Under the pieces are notes generated by a model. That model worked only from the letters and a program-made list of their open reading frames with translations, was not told the origin of the DNA and ran no database searches. A stretch of DNA of 64,000 nucleotides from assembly GCF_900101815.1 (NCBI RefSeq), contig NZ_FNAO01000003.1, forward strand, positions 248,001-312,000, given 5' to 3'. Of this stretch, positions 10,699-20,010 are shown in pieces (the first letter of the stretch is position 1; every line of letters starts with the position of its first letter). The translations under genes were made by a program, and so were the position numbers. This DNA comes from Pricia antarctica (GTDB lineage Bacteria > Bacteroidota > Bacteroidia > Flavobacteriales > Flavobacteriaceae).

Positions 10699-11499
10699 AT
10701 GAAAAAAAATCGAAGGTTTTACTTAACCCTAGCCGTTATTGCCACCCTATTCTTATTCGGATGCAGCTCAGGTGATTCATCCAACGAAAACGAAACCCCG
10801 CCCGAACGAACTTTTGAAGATGTCGAAAAGGATTTTTCAGCGTTGGAGGTCAAAGAGGGAATTTCGGACTTTAGTATTCCGGTGCCCGGCGGACTGGCCT
10901 GGAATTTCAGGGTCATTGCGCCGGATATTTCGGATGGCACCAAAAAACCTTTATTTGTGAATCTTCACGGCGCAGCTGGCGGGGACCCCAATGCACATAA
11001 GTCTACTTCTTGTTACGTAGAACCAGGACTCGAAGGCATCGAAGCCTTTGTGATAAGCCCTAATGGTGGCACCAACCAATGGCAAGAACCCATTAATCAA
11101 TCGCAAGTAGTCGGTCTAGTGACATTAGCGCTAAAATATTGGGACATCGATCCGACCAAAGTAGTGGTTTTGGGATACAGCAATGGTGGAAACGGTAGTT
11201 GGTTCTATGCGGAAACCCGACCGGAACTATTTTCGGCCGGAATTCCCATGGCCAGCTCCTACAGCACTATCGGCCCAGATGGGCAACCTAGAAAAATCGA
11301 TATCCCACTGTATGTTATCCACGGCGAGAATGATGAATTATTTCCGTTGGCAGAAACCCAGGCTTGGGTCGACCAATCTGTAGAAGCCGGTAGCACTATT
11401 GAATTTGTTGTCGCACCCGGTTTAACGCATAACCAAGCCTGCGACTACGTTCCCTATCTGAAAGATGCGATCGAATGGTTAAATACTTCAGTCTGGTAA
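10699..11499 (+). CDS. Alpha/beta-hydrolase lipoprotein, esterase or depolymerase type
   Basis: The 266-residue product has a lipoprotein signal (LFLFGCSSG, cysteine at residue 22) and should sit on an outer membrane leaflet. The fold is that of PHB-depolymerase or phospholipase/carboxylesterase-like hydrolases. An oxyanion region LFVNLHGAAGG is followed by the nucleophile elbow GYSNGG, a probable acid in HGENDELFP and a probable histidine in PGLTHNQACDY. It follows the T9SS PKD protein by 13 bases. A role in cleaving ester groups, for example acetyl or feruloyl groups, from an external polymer is plausible, but nothing in the sequence fixes the substrate. Confidence 0.8.
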   Translation: MKKNRRFYLTLAVIATLFLFGCSSGDSSNENETPPERTFEDVEKDFSALEVKEGISDFSIPVPGGLAWNFRVIAPDISDGTKKPLFVNLHGAAGGDPNAHKSTSCYVEPGLEGIEAFVISPNGGTNQWQEPINQSQVVGLVTLALKYWDIDPTKVVVLGYSNGGNGSWFYAETRPELFSAGIPMASSYSTIGPDGQPRKIDIPLYVIHGENDELFPLAETQAWVDQSVEAGSTIEFVVAPGLTHNQACDYVPYLKDAIEWLNTSVW

Positions 11500-11508
11500 G
11501 AATTCGAT

Positions 11509-11516
11509 TATCTTTG
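11509..11516 (+). promoter_or_regulatory. -7 box of rlmB, predicted leaderless
   Basis: TATCTTTG is a perfect TAnnTTTG box and ends four bases before the rlmB ATG at 11521. The transcript should therefore begin at or within a base or two of the start codon. No clear -33 element is seen. Confidence 0.65.
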
Positions 11517-11520
11517 CACT

Positions 11521-12261
11521 ATGCAAAATAAAACCCAAATCTACGGCATCCGCGCCGTAATAGAGGCCATAAATGCCGACGAGCCCATTGATAAGGTCTT
11601 TATCCAAAAAGGACTGAAGGGTGACCTGTCGAAGGAATTGGAAAGCTTGATCCGTAAAAGCGGTATCAACGCATCCTACGTACCGATCGAAAAACTAAAT
11701 CGCCTGACCAAAAACAATCATCAAGGGGTCGTGGCCAATATCTCCCCCATTACATTTTATGGGTTAGAGGAACTTGTTGAAAAAGTGCTCAAAAGTGAAA
11801 AAATCCCACTTTTTCTATTACTCGATCAACTCTCCGACGTCCGCAATTTCGGGGCCATCATACGGACGGCGGAATGTACCGGGGTCGATGGTATTATCAT
11901 ACAAAAAAAGGGAGCGGCGCCGGTTACGGCCGATACCATAAAAACTTCGGCCGGAGCGGCTTTTAAAGTACCTATTGCCAAGGTTGACCATATCAAGGAT
12001 GCCGTTTTTTATTTGCAAGCGAGCGGAATTACGGTAGTTGCAGCCACCGAAAAGACCGATAACACGGTTTATGACCTTGTCTTCACAGAACCCTGTGCCA
12101 TTGTTATGGGGTCGGAAGATCGGGGTATCTCCCCTTCTACCCTGAAGGCTGCGGACCAGTTAGCAAAACTGCCATTGTTGGGCGAAATCGAATCGCTGAA
12201 CGTTTCGGTAGCCTGTGCGGTTTTTTTATATGAGGTGGTGAGACAGCGGAGACAGTTTTAG
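11521..12261 (+). CDS. rlmB: 23S rRNA (guanosine-2'-O-)-methyltransferase, RlmB/TrmH family
   Basis: This SpoU/TrmH-family enzyme is predicted to 2'-O-methylate G2251 in the peptidyl-transferase region of 23S rRNA using S-adenosylmethionine. The 246-residue product has the N-terminal L30e-like substrate-binding domain (YGIRAVIEAI, NHQGVVA). The knotted SpoU domain follows, with motif 1 LLDQLSDVRNFGAIIRTAE, motif 2 IVMGSEDRGIS and motif 3 PLLGEIESLNVSVACAVFLYE. The length is normal. The gene stands alone, in the same direction as the esterase upstream but with its own promoter box. RlmB itself, rather than another TrmH paralogue, is the best call. Confidence 0.9.
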   Translation: MQNKTQIYGIRAVIEAINADEPIDKVFIQKGLKGDLSKELESLIRKSGINASYVPIEKLNRLTKNNHQGVVANISPITFYGLEELVEKVLKSEKIPLFLLLDQLSDVRNFGAIIRTAECTGVDGIIIQKKGAAPVTADTIKTSAGAAFKVPIAKVDHIKDAVFYLQASGITVVAATEKTDNTVYDLVFTEPCAIVMGSEDRGISPSTLKAADQLAKLPLLGEIESLNVSVACAVFLYEVVRQRRQF

Positions 12262-12353
12262 TAGGTAGAGCAATGTGCAATGTGCGGTGCTCCGTTCGGC
12301 AGTGGGTGAATTTGTATGATGAACCGCTTTGTTGAACTAGCCTATCAAAGCCA

Positions 12354-13103
12354 TCATTCTTGATCACTTTTTCCTCTAGTTTCCTTTTTAAGATGATAGA
12401 TGATTTCAATTGGTGCTTTGTCCCCATTACCTTCATCCTTTGTTCTTCCAACAAAATTACCCTCGGCATCGAACTGTTGCAAAAACTCGTCGGCTTCATC
12501 GTTATAATCTTCGTGTTCCCATTCGTACTTTTTCGGCGGGGGAATATCTGATTTCATGAAAAAAGCTAGGGCAAGTCCAGCTAAAAAACCGCCCAAATGA
12601 CCTTCCCAAGAAATACCATCCGCTACCGGAAAAATATACCATAGCATACTGCCATAAATAAAGACTACAATCAGTGAAAGGGCAATTAAACGGTAGTGTT
12701 TTGTGAAAATCCCTTTAAAAAAAATAAAACTGGCCAATAGGTAAATTACACCGCTGGCACCGATGTGATACGAGGGTCGGCCAATGGCCCATGTAAAGAA
12801 GCCGGATACCAATATTCCGATAAGCAGTATTCTCAGGGAAATATTCCGGTAGAAATAAAACAGGGCGGCGGTCAAGACCGCCAAAGGAATGGTGTTGTTG
12901 TAAAGATGTTCGGCCGAACCATGAATAAAAGGACTAAAAATAATACCCTTTAGTCCTGAAATTTTTTGAGGATATATGCCGTACTCGTTCAGGTTGACCT
13001 GAAATCGAAGTTCAATCCAAAAAACCGTCCAAATGCTTATCACCGCAATTAAGGGAGCGATAACGACTGCGTTGGTGAACTTAAAATACTGATTTTCGGA
13101 CAT
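12354..13103 (-). CDS. Rhomboid-family intramembrane serine protease
   Basis: The 249-residue multi-pass membrane protein has the rhomboid catalytic pair: serine in HIGASGVIYLL and histidine in the later helix WEGHLGGFLAG. The HGSAEHLYNNTIPL stretch of the upstream loop is also present. A soluble acidic C-terminal tail of about 60 residues follows the last helix. The frame is open to 13160, but the ATG at 13103 is preferred. It gives the usual family start and is preceded at five bases by a perfect -7 box (13109-13116), which would make the longer start untranscribed. It is divergent from rarA. Confidence 0.87.
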   Translation of the reverse strand: MSENQYFKFTNAVVIAPLIAVISIWTVFWIELRFQVNLNEYGIYPQKISGLKGIIFSPFIHGSAEHLYNNTIPLAVLTAALFYFYRNISLRILLIGILVSGFFTWAIGRPSYHIGASGVIYLLASFIFFKGIFTKHYRLIALSLIVVFIYGSMLWYIFPVADGISWEGHLGGFLAGLALAFFMKSDIPPPKKYEWEHEDYNDEADEFLQQFDAEGNFVGRTKDEGNGDKAPIEIIYHLKKETRGKSDQE

Positions 13104-13108
13104 ACTCT

Positions 13109-13116
13109 CAAAATTA
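13109..13116 (-). promoter_or_regulatory. -7 box of the rhomboid gene, predicted leaderless
   Basis: The minus-strand TAATTTTG ends five bases before the ATG at 13103. This supports the internal start codon and predicts an mRNA with almost no leader. Confidence 0.6.
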
Positions 13117-13192
13117 GCAATAAGTTCGCCGATAATGTAAAAACTGAAATATTGGCACATCCAAAATCGAAAAACAAATACTGTAAATATCT

Positions 13193-13200
13193 TACTTTTG
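13193..13200 (+). promoter_or_regulatory. -7 box of rarA, predicted leaderless
   Basis: TACTTTTG ends four bases before the rarA ATG at 13205. It is the divergent partner of the rhomboid box 77 bases away. Confidence 0.62.
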
Positions 13201-13204
13201 CATT

Positions 13205-14482
13205 ATGAATTCACCCCTAGCGGAACGCGTACGCCCGAAAACCCTTGAAGATTACATCAGCCAACGGCATCTCGTTGGCGAGAACGGTTCCTTGACCGGA
13301 CAGATTAAAAAGGGAATGATTCCCTCTTTGATTTTATGGGGACCACCAGGAACAGGCAAAACTACCTTGGCCAATATCATCGCCAACGAAAGCGAACGGC
13401 CTTTTTATATATTGAGTGCCATAAACAGTGGCGTGAAAGATATTCGCGAGGTCATCGACAAGGCCAAACAGAGCGGTGGACTTTTCACGGCCAAAAACCC
13501 CATTCTATTTATTGACGAAATTCATCGTTTTAGCAAGTCGCAACAAGATTCCCTTTTAGCGGCCGTGGAAAAGGGATGGGTGACTTTAATCGGGGCTACG
13601 ACCGAAAACCCGAGTTTTGAGGTGATTCCCGCCTTACTTTCCCGTTGTCAGGTGTACGTGCTCAATCCTTTCGGAAAAGAAGACCTGGAGGATTTACTGA
13701 AAAGGGCCATAAAGGAAGATTCCGTTTTAAAGTCCAAAAAAATTAATTTGAAGGAGACGGAAGCCCTTATGCGGCTTTCCGGCGGTGATGGACGGAAACT
13801 TTTGAACATTTTCGAACTGGTCGTTAATTCCGAGGATGGCGATACGATTACCATCACCGATGAATTGGTCTTGGGCAAGGTGCAGAGAAACACGGTGCTC
13901 TACGATAAAACCGGGGAACAGCATTACGATATTATATCGGCTTTTATCAAGTCCATTCGCGGGAGCGACCCTAATGGAGCCGTTTACTGGCTCGCAAGGA
14001 TGATTGAAGGTGGGGAAGATGTCAAATTCATTGCGCGGCGATTGCTGATTTCGGCATCTGAGGATATCGGACTGGCCAACCCGACCGCCCTGGTCATCGC
14101 CAATAGTGCCTTTCAGGCGGTCACGACCATTGGTTATCCCGAAGCGCGGATCATTTTGAGCCAATGCGCCATCTACTTGGCCACTTCCCAAAAAAGTAAC
14201 GCCAGTTATGCGGCCATTGGCAAAGCGCAACAAACGGTGCGACAAACCGGGGACTTATCAGTACCCCTACCCCTGCGCAACGCCCCTACCAAATTGATGA
14301 AGGACCTAGGTTACGGGAAGGAATATAAGTATGCCCATAACTATCAGAACAATTTTGTAAATGAGGAATTCTTACCGGAAGATCTATCGGGGACTTCGTT
14401 CTACGAGCCGGGAAACAATTCTAGGGAGAATGCGATTAAGGAGTTTTTGGACAAACGTTGGAAGGGGAAATATAATTCCTAA
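13205..14482 (+). CDS. rarA: Replication-associated recombination protein A (RarA/MgsA AAA+ ATPase)
   Basis: RarA is a clamp-loader-like AAA+ ATPase that acts at stalled replication forks. The 425-residue protein begins [20 protein letters not shown], which matches the family start. It has Walker [12 protein letters not shown], Walker [11 protein letters not shown], sensor 1 GATTENPSF and an arginine-finger region [10 protein letters not shown]. The C-terminal tetramerisation part contains the family stretch [19 protein letters not shown]. The length is usual. It is convergent with the next gene, and the two stop codons overlap by four bases (14479-14482). Confidence 0.95.
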   Translation: MNSPLAERVRPKTLEDYISQRHLVGENGSLTGQIKKGMIPSLILWGPPGTGKTTLANIIANESERPFYILSAINSGVKDIREVIDKAKQSGGLFTAKNPILFIDEIHRFSKSQQDSLLAAVEKGWVTLIGATTENPSFEVIPALLSRCQVYVLNPFGKEDLEDLLKRAIKEDSVLKSKKINLKETEALMRLSGGDGRKLLNIFELVVNSEDGDTITITDELVLGKVQRNTVLYDKTGEQHYDIISAFIKSIRGSDPNGAVYWLARMIEGGEDVKFIARRLLISASEDIGLANPTALVIANSAFQAVTTIGYPEARIILSQCAIYLATSQKSNASYAAIGKAQQTVRQTGDLSVPLPLRNAPTKLMKDLGYGKEYKYAHNYQNNFVNEEFLPEDLSGTSFYEPGNNSRENAIKEFLDKRWKGKYNS

Positions 14483-15468
14483 AACTTAATATCCAGTTCC
14501 TCGGAAATAAGGTTACCCCTTGAATAGTATTCAAAGAACCAGGTTCCGTTTTTCTTGAAAACCGTTCCGCTCGTATCGCCAACTTTGGCCATATAGAAAT
14601 CGGGCATCGAGGTTTTTTCAATTTTCATCCTAATTTTTGGGGTACTATCTACCAGTTGGTATCCGTTAGGCAATTCTTGGGCATACAGCGTTCCGGATGC
14701 AAGGGTTGAAAGTTCAGAATCCTTTCCCTGTTTCATCCCCGAAGTTGCTGACTTATCTTTGCCTTCCCCTTTGCTTATATCCGATTCCCCCGAATTTTGG
14801 TCATTATAACTTAGTTGTTCTTCGTTGCCCTCTTGTTCGACGATCTCGGTTTTCGGCTCCGCCTTTTTCAGGTCCGATGGCACGGGTCGCCTATCGACAT
14901 AGCGCTGATTTTCACGCGTGGCTTCCTGCTCGACCATGACATCGGGCCGGTTTGCGGCTGAATGGTTTTGGCGCCTTTCTTCCGCTAATTTCTTCACGTC
15001 GTTTTTCATACTGACGGTGATGGGCCCCGAGTTTTCTGCTTTGCCATTATAGGCGTAATTCATGGTGTCGAAAGATGTAAAGGCCTCCCGTATTGCCTCT
15101 CCATATGATTCTTTATAATCTTTTTCCTTGCTTTTGCCTTCTTCGGTGGTAAATACTTCCTCTCCGCTACAGTTTTCCAGCTTTATAATAGCTTTGGTGG
15201 TAAACATGGAAGATCCATCGACCAATTTTGCCCGAAGGCCCAAACAGCCATTGTCTTTAAGATCTTGGGGAAGCGCATCTTCATAGACCGCCTCAAAGCC
15301 CTTTTCGACAAAAAGATATTTGACCAAAGTGCTGGTCTGGTATTGGTTCTCACGCTTGAATTCCGCAAATTGTTTGGGTACGACGATGTACTTGTAATCA
15401 TTAAGTTGTTCTTGGGCCATACCGGTCAGGGATATTAGAAAGAATAGTGCTACTATCGTATTTTTCAT
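14479..15468 (-). CDS. Secreted hypothetical protein
   Basis: I do not recognise a named family. The 329-residue product has a signal peptide (MKNTIVALFFLISLTGMAQ). A domain of about 120 residues follows (YKYIVVPKQF, YLFVEKGFEAV, GLRAKLVDGSS) that resembles a flavobacterial envelope protein seen beside housekeeping genes. A low-complexity, charged and glutamate-rich middle part spans about 145-250. The C-terminal beta-rich segment ends GTWFFEYYSRGNLISEEL. The 5' side adjoins a 221-base gap with a 16-base perfect palindrome. Its 3' end overlaps that of rarA. Confidence 0.7.
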   Translation of the reverse strand: MKNTIVALFFLISLTGMAQEQLNDYKYIVVPKQFAEFKRENQYQTSTLVKYLFVEKGFEAVYEDALPQDLKDNGCLGLRAKLVDGSSMFTTKAIIKLENCSGEEVFTTEEGKSKEKDYKESYGEAIREAFTSFDTMNYAYNGKAENSGPITVSMKNDVKKLAEERRQNHSAANRPDVMVEQEATRENQRYVDRRPVPSDLKKAEPKTEIVEQEGNEEQLSYNDQNSGESDISKGEGKDKSATSGMKQGKDSELSTLASGTLYAQELPNGYQLVDSTPKIRMKIEKTSMPDFYMAKVGDTSGTVFKKNGTWFFEYYSRGNLISEELDIKF

Positions 15469-15512
15469 ATAGAATTGCGTTGAATCATTAGTGTCCGGTA
15501 ATGATACTAAAC

Positions 15513-15528
15513 CCCCGAAGCTTCGGGG
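15513..15528. repeat. 16-bp perfect palindrome CCCCGAAGCTTCGGGG
   Basis: This inverted repeat lies in the gap between the hypothetical gene at 14479-15468 and the DUF5723 gene. It has no T-run on either side, so it is not a standard terminator. It could be a protein-binding site or a remnant of an intergenic repeat. The rest of the 15469-15689 gap shows nothing recognisable. Confidence 0.5.
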
Positions 15529-15689
15529 TTGCTAGAACCAAGAACCAAGACTGAAAATTAAAGGCTATCGAGTAAATTATTGTCAACAATTATGCCATGG
15601 GATGTTTCGCAAATAAAATCAAATGTATATCATAACACCTAAGTAGGGTTATGGTAGAAGTTTGAAAACGGCAAAATCGATTAATTACA

Positions 15690-17117
15690 TCATTTCTTGC
15701 CCCAAGATATAATATTTAATCCTAACTGAAAAGAAGTGTATCGGCTATCCGCGAGATTGCGGTAGGCAAGCAGGTTATCGGCCATGGCGTAAAGGTTTAC
15801 GGGGCCTAATTGAAAGTTAAGACCCAGACCGAGGTTGGTGTATGAGAACTTATCGACCGTATACGTTCCCTTTACCGCCAAAATATTGCCCAAACGTCTT
15901 TGATAAAAGGCAGTTAACGCGGCCTGCGGACCTCTTGGACGATTGATTATGTACAATTGACCTCCTACACTATTGGCATACTTTGAACGTAAACTATTGC
16001 GCGTTGCATTTATACCACACTCGCAATTACCCCTTCTTGCGACCTGTTCCCCAAAATTATAGCGCACGGAAGCGTACAATTTTGTGGGTCTGAAAGCGAT
16101 ATAAGACTGCGAATTCTCTTCATAGGGCACGAAAGATTCGATGTCATCGACAAGATTTTCCCAAAAATCGGTATCTGGATTTATGGTTTCCTCAGGGGTC
16201 ACGACCACGCCTTCGACCGTAGCAGTGCCTTTTAAGGTGTAGTTCTTGGTATCGTTTGTATGGTAGATAAAGCCGAGATCTAACAGGCTTCCGGTCAGTA
16301 CGGTCTGTTCGTTCAAGTGATAGGTGAAGCCTACATCGACCCCTACACCCAGATTGCCCCCGAACAGGGCCCTTTTGATTGCGGTACCGGCGATGTTATC
16401 CTCTTCATTAGCATCGTAAAGTGCTTGTAAACCCGATGTTCTGAGGACCATATCGGTATTTAGGGTACTGGCAAAGATGTTGTTCTCCCCTTCCGTAGTC
16501 ACGAAATACCCTTTGTTTTTGGTGGAGTTGAAATCGAAAATACTAGAGTAGATTTTGGCCCTTCCGCCGATGGTCAGGTCGCGATCTACCCTTTTGTTAA
16601 CGCCAAAATGGAAAATATTCACTAATTCCCCGCGCGTCTTTAAATGGCTGACATCGAAGCGTTGGTTCAGACGATCAGCGTTTCCCTCAAACCCCAAAAT
16701 GGCATAATCCTTAAACCAATAGCCAATAGCATCGCCTTCAAGATACATTCCCCCGGAATAAAAAATATCGGGATCTCGGCCCCGAAATCCGAAATTCAGG
16801 AATTCCATCTGAAAGGTGCCACTGAGCTCATCCGTGGGTTTCATACCAAACACGGCACGATCGCGGACCTTATCGTTAATGCTAAGTCCGTCATTAGCAA
16901 AAATATCGTTTACCGAAATACCGCTGGAACCGGCCTGCAGCATAATGCCTGAAAGCGCAGGAACCCCGCTATACCATTGAAAATCGGTTTCCATACCGGG
17001 ATTGACCATACCTGCTTGCGGGATTTCCACAAAATCGTACAGCAACTGCTTGTTCTGGCCCTGCACAACGAGACAGGACCAAAAAAGGACAACAAAAAGT
17101 AATTGGGAGATTCTCAT
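15690..17117 (-). CDS. DUF5723-like outer-membrane beta-barrel protein
   Basis: The 475-residue product has a signal peptide (residues 1-20, CLVVQGQ). Alternating beta-strand sequence typical of a PorV/FadL-like barrel follows. Visible stretches include AGMVNPGMETDFQWYSGVPALSG near the N-terminus (seen in parts), GFTYHLNEQTVLTGSLLDLGF and the closing FQLGLNIISWGKK. This pattern matches the DUF5723 family of Bacteroidota. The function is not known; such proteins are thought to be outer-membrane barrels. Its start overlaps the stop of the small lipoprotein gene upstream by four bases, so the pair is one transcription unit. Confidence 0.72.
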   Translation of the reverse strand: MRISQLLFVVLFWSCLVVQGQNKQLLYDFVEIPQAGMVNPGMETDFQWYSGVPALSGIMLQAGSSGISVNDIFANDGLSINDKVRDRAVFGMKPTDELSGTFQMEFLNFGFRGRDPDIFYSGGMYLEGDAIGYWFKDYAILGFEGNADRLNQRFDVSHLKTRGELVNIFHFGVNKRVDRDLTIGGRAKIYSSIFDFNSTKNKGYFVTTEGENNIFASTLNTDMVLRTSGLQALYDANEEDNIAGTAIKRALFGGNLGVGVDVGFTYHLNEQTVLTGSLLDLGFIYHTNDTKNYTLKGTATVEGVVVTPEETINPDTDFWENLVDDIESFVPYEENSQSYIAFRPTKLYASVRYNFGEQVARRGNCECGINATRNSLRSKYANSVGGQLYIINRPRGPQAALTAFYQRRLGNILAVKGTYTVDKFSYTNLGLGLNFQLGPVNLYAMADNLLAYRNLADSRYTSFQLGLNIISWGKK

Positions 17118-17662
17118 TTTATATCTACTCGGAATTTTCCGCTTGATTTCAAAATGATTTTAGGATCGGGCAAGTCCGAGGTGCTTGTACTATCGCCCTC
17201 ATTCGTGGCCGTGACGCGTATACTCGAAGTAAATTTGATGATATTGATGTTTTTTCCTGAATTGCCGTACGCAATATCAAGTCGGTATTCACTACCAGGT
17301 GCTACAGGGGGAATATTCTCAACATCAATAACCCCACCGTCAGCATTCAACAACTCAACGCGCACCCTAATATCATCCTTACTAGTGGTATTCTCCACGA
17401 TATAGGTAATCGTACCATCTAGCACTCTTTTCGCAAAAACATCGGAGCTGAATGCATCAAAATTGAAGTCTCTGGAAATTATATCGACATCACCGGCAGC
17501 ATTGATAAAAGATTCCGGTGACTCGATGTAAAGAATACTGGCCTCTAAGGTAGGGGTGAGATTTAAATCGTCATACTGACCAAAATCCTGATCTTCGATA
17601 CAGGAGACCAGGGTGGTCAGGCACAGAGAAAAACAGAGTACATATCTTAAAAATGAATTCAT
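17114..17662 (-). CDS. Small lipoprotein upstream of the DUF5723 gene
   Basis: The ATG at 17662 gives a signal peptide with lipobox cysteine (LCLTTLVSCIEDQDF). A TTG two codons earlier could also open the frame. The 182-residue product is mostly beta-rich (TPTLEASILYIESPESF, GTITYIVENTTSKDDIRV, PGSEYRLDIAYG). No family is recognised. It overlaps the DUF5723 gene by four bases, which suggests the two proteins work together at the outer membrane, the lipoprotein perhaps as an accessory of the barrel. A near -7 sequence (AAGGTTTG) ends three bases before the ATG. Confidence 0.68.
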   Translation of the reverse strand: MNSFLRYVLCFSLCLTTLVSCIEDQDFGQYDDLNLTPTLEASILYIESPESFINAAGDVDIISRDFNFDAFSSDVFAKRVLDGTITYIVENTTSKDDIRVRVELLNADGGVIDVENIPPVAPGSEYRLDIAYGNSGKNINIIKFTSSIRVTATNEGDSTSTSDLPDPKIILKSSGKFRVDIK

Positions 17663-17823
17663 TTGCAAACCTTGATAAATGCCGAAAAGAAGAGGCAGTG
17701 TTCCTTACCCTTATAACTCCATAAAAAGTTTTTTATTTCGTTCAGGTCATGAATCATTTCGCAATTTTCGGGCAGCGGAGCATTATGTCCGTTGAAATGT
17801 AGGATATGGAAGCCGACGGCTAA

Positions 17824-19119
17824 TTAACTGTTGTACTTATCTAAAACCTCTGTATAAAGTGCTTTCCAATCGACCTTATGCTGCGTACCTAAAAGTTCGT
17901 TGGAGAAAACCGATACAAGGCTACCGTTGACCTTTTTTATTTCTTGGTAAAGCACATCCATGCGTTGTAGGATGGTATCTTTACCTCCGACGTTCGTAAA
18001 GGCATAATCGTGAAACGTAAAAGGGTGTATGCGTATGGGCTGTTGGATTTCTAAATTCATATCATAAAAATAAAATGGGGTACAGGTACCTGCGCGAAAT
18101 CCGGGTTCGTGCGTATAGCCCATCGTATAGTCGTCACTAAAACCCGCCTCTATCAGTGTGCGGTAGGTATCCGGCAAATTGCAGCGGTTATAGCGCATGC
18201 GACAGGTATCTATCGGCCTATTGATTACCCCGCTCAATCTTTTCTTTTCCTTTTTCAAGAGGTTAAAATTGTTGAAGGAACTGTATGAGGCGGCCAAGGC
18301 GACCTTGCTGTAATCGGCGATGTACTTAATCAAAAACCGGAACTTGTTACTATTCGGCGAAACGTTTTTATCGTAAGTCGAATAGGTCGCGAACTGGAAG
18401 AAAAATAAACTCTTAACTACACATTTTTTATGCAGTTCGATCAAGAATGCAAAATTATCGTACGGATCTTTCTTCGGATAAATCAAAACTTTGATTCGTT
18501 CCGCCACCCGACCCAACCTCAAGAATCCCAAATCATAGAAAAGGCCAGAGATGGTTCTAACGAAGCCTCGGTGTGCAAAAGCATGCGAGGTGTTGACATC
18601 GATGACCGAGGTATAGGAATAAGATCTGGATTTGCGTTCCATTTCGGGAAACCTATCTTTTAGGACTTCCAGAAGCTTATAGGCCCAAATATCGACTACG
18701 GGCGACTGTAAAAACACATGGCGATAGGCAAGGCTTTCTTTTGGTGGAAATCTTCCATGAAGGTCCTTGACATGCGGCAAGTATTCTTCATAACGGCTTA
18801 TCAGATAAAAACTGGCCGAAAAAATATCGAAAGGAATAGTACTGCGTTCCCCTGCTGCGAAGAAGCAAGGTACACCTTCCCATTCTGAAATCTTGATATT
18901 AAAGTCATTAATGCCCTGTTCGAACAACAGGTCGTTGCTCCGTACAAAAAATTCGTTCTGAAGCGGCTGTTTGGTGTAGGTAATCTTAGGCCCTGTATGC
19001 TTTATAAAATCCTCAACTTTGGTGGTAAAGGACACTTCGATTCCCAAAATACGTGTGAACACTTGCTTCATAATATACGTGAAGCGAGGGGTGATTTTAT
19101 GGGTGTAGATTAACAGCAT
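17824..19119 (-). CDS. Polysaccharide-deacetylase-like protein with DUF7033-type N-terminus
   Basis: The 431-residue protein begins MLLIYTHKITPRFTYIMKQV and continues with GIEVSFTTKVEDF. This resembles flavobacterial proteins that carry an N-terminal DUF7033 region and a C-terminal NodB-like deacetylase barrel. The barrel start is visible at about residue 170 (SYTSVIDVNTSHAFAHRG), and later strands include MRYNRCNLPDTYRTLIEAGF and YTHEPGFRAGTCTPFYFYD. The classical DD catalytic motif is replaced by DVN, so activity is uncertain. No signal peptide is seen, so it is probably cytoplasmic. A TATTTTTG box (19134-19141, minus) lies 14 bases upstream, inside a short AAATTCCAAA repeat. Confidence 0.72.
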   Translation of the reverse strand: MLLIYTHKITPRFTYIMKQVFTRILGIEVSFTTKVEDFIKHTGPKITYTKQPLQNEFFVRSNDLLFEQGINDFNIKISEWEGVPCFFAAGERSTIPFDIFSASFYLISRYEEYLPHVKDLHGRFPPKESLAYRHVFLQSPVVDIWAYKLLEVLKDRFPEMERKSRSYSYTSVIDVNTSHAFAHRGFVRTISGLFYDLGFLRLGRVAERIKVLIYPKKDPYDNFAFLIELHKKCVVKSLFFFQFATYSTYDKNVSPNSNKFRFLIKYIADYSKVALAASYSSFNNFNLLKKEKKRLSGVINRPIDTCRMRYNRCNLPDTYRTLIEAGFSDDYTMGYTHEPGFRAGTCTPFYFYDMNLEIQQPIRIHPFTFHDYAFTNVGGKDTILQRMDVLYQEIKKVNGSLVSVFSNELLGTQHKVDWKALYTEVLDKYNS

Positions 19120-19254
19120 CGTAGTTCAAATTCCAAAAATACAAATTTCAAATTCCAAGGGAAAGTAGGCAGTGGGCAGTGGCGGTCCGCGGTTAAGCTA
19201 CCAAGTAGCGATCGACCTTACATTTTTTCGGTATGCCATAGATTTACTGCTTAC

Positions 19255-19953
19255 TTACAAAACTCCTTCGTCCGCAAAGCTAAAATAATCTTTTTCGGTA
19301 ACGATGATATGATCTAAAATAGTTATATCCAATGCCAAAGCGGCCCGTTTTAGTTTCGCTGTGACATCCCTATCCCCTTTGCTGGGCTTTAGGGTTCCGG
19401 AAGGATGGTTATGTGCCAGTACCAAAGCTACCGCACCTAGTTCGAGTGCTTTCCTCATGACGATGCGTACATCGACCAGGGTGCCGGTAAGTCCGCCTCT
19501 GCTGAGTAGGGCGCTAGTCAATACTTTATTGCCGTTGTTCAGATAGAGAATCCAAAACTCTTCATGCCCTAAATCCCCCATTCGGGGCTGTAGGAGCTCA
19601 AAGGCATCGCGGCTACTGTTGATTTTGGTAATTTTTAGGACTTCCCCATCCCTTCTTCGCCGTCCGATTTCTAAGGCAGCAATAATGGTCACTGCTTTGG
19701 CTTCCCCAATACCGTGAAACTGCGTCAGTTGTTTTATGGATAATTTTCCCAACTCGTTCAGGTTGTTGTCGGCCGAGACCAAAATCCTTTTAGATAGGGC
19801 AACGGCACTTTCGTTTCTGCTTCCCGAACCGATAAGGATCGCGATCAGTTCGGCGTCCGAAAGGGCGGACTTCCCATTCTGCACCAGTTTTTCCCTTGGT
19901 TTGTCGTCGTCGGACCAGTGTTTTATGGAGAAGGAAGGTTCTTTCTGTGGCAT
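19255..19953 (-). CDS. radC: RadC-family JAB/MPN-domain protein
   Basis: The 232-residue product matches chromosomal RadC. An N-terminal helix-hairpin-helix region (residues about 20-95, GIGEAKAVTIIAALEIGRR) is followed by the MPN/JAB domain with the metal-binding motif LVLAHNHPSG and the downstream aspartate in PSKGDRDVT. The name dates from a supposed DNA-repair role that is not well supported; the domain is a predicted metalloprotease or nuclease-like fold. The length is typical. It lies between the deacetylase-like gene and mpl, on the same strand. Confidence 0.9.
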   Translation of the reverse strand: MPQKEPSFSIKHWSDDDKPREKLVQNGKSALSDAELIAILIGSGSRNESAVALSKRILVSADNNLNELGKLSIKQLTQFHGIGEAKAVTIIAALEIGRRRRDGEVLKITKINSSRDAFELLQPRMGDLGHEEFWILYLNNGNKVLTSALLSRGGLTGTLVDVRIVMRKALELGAVALVLAHNHPSGTLKPSKGDRDVTAKLKRAALALDITILDHIIVTEKDYFSFADEGVL

Positions 19954-20010
19954 GCGTGAGGCTGTGTTAATCAGTAGCGGTTAGTGGTTAACGCAGATTG
20001 AAGCAGGATA

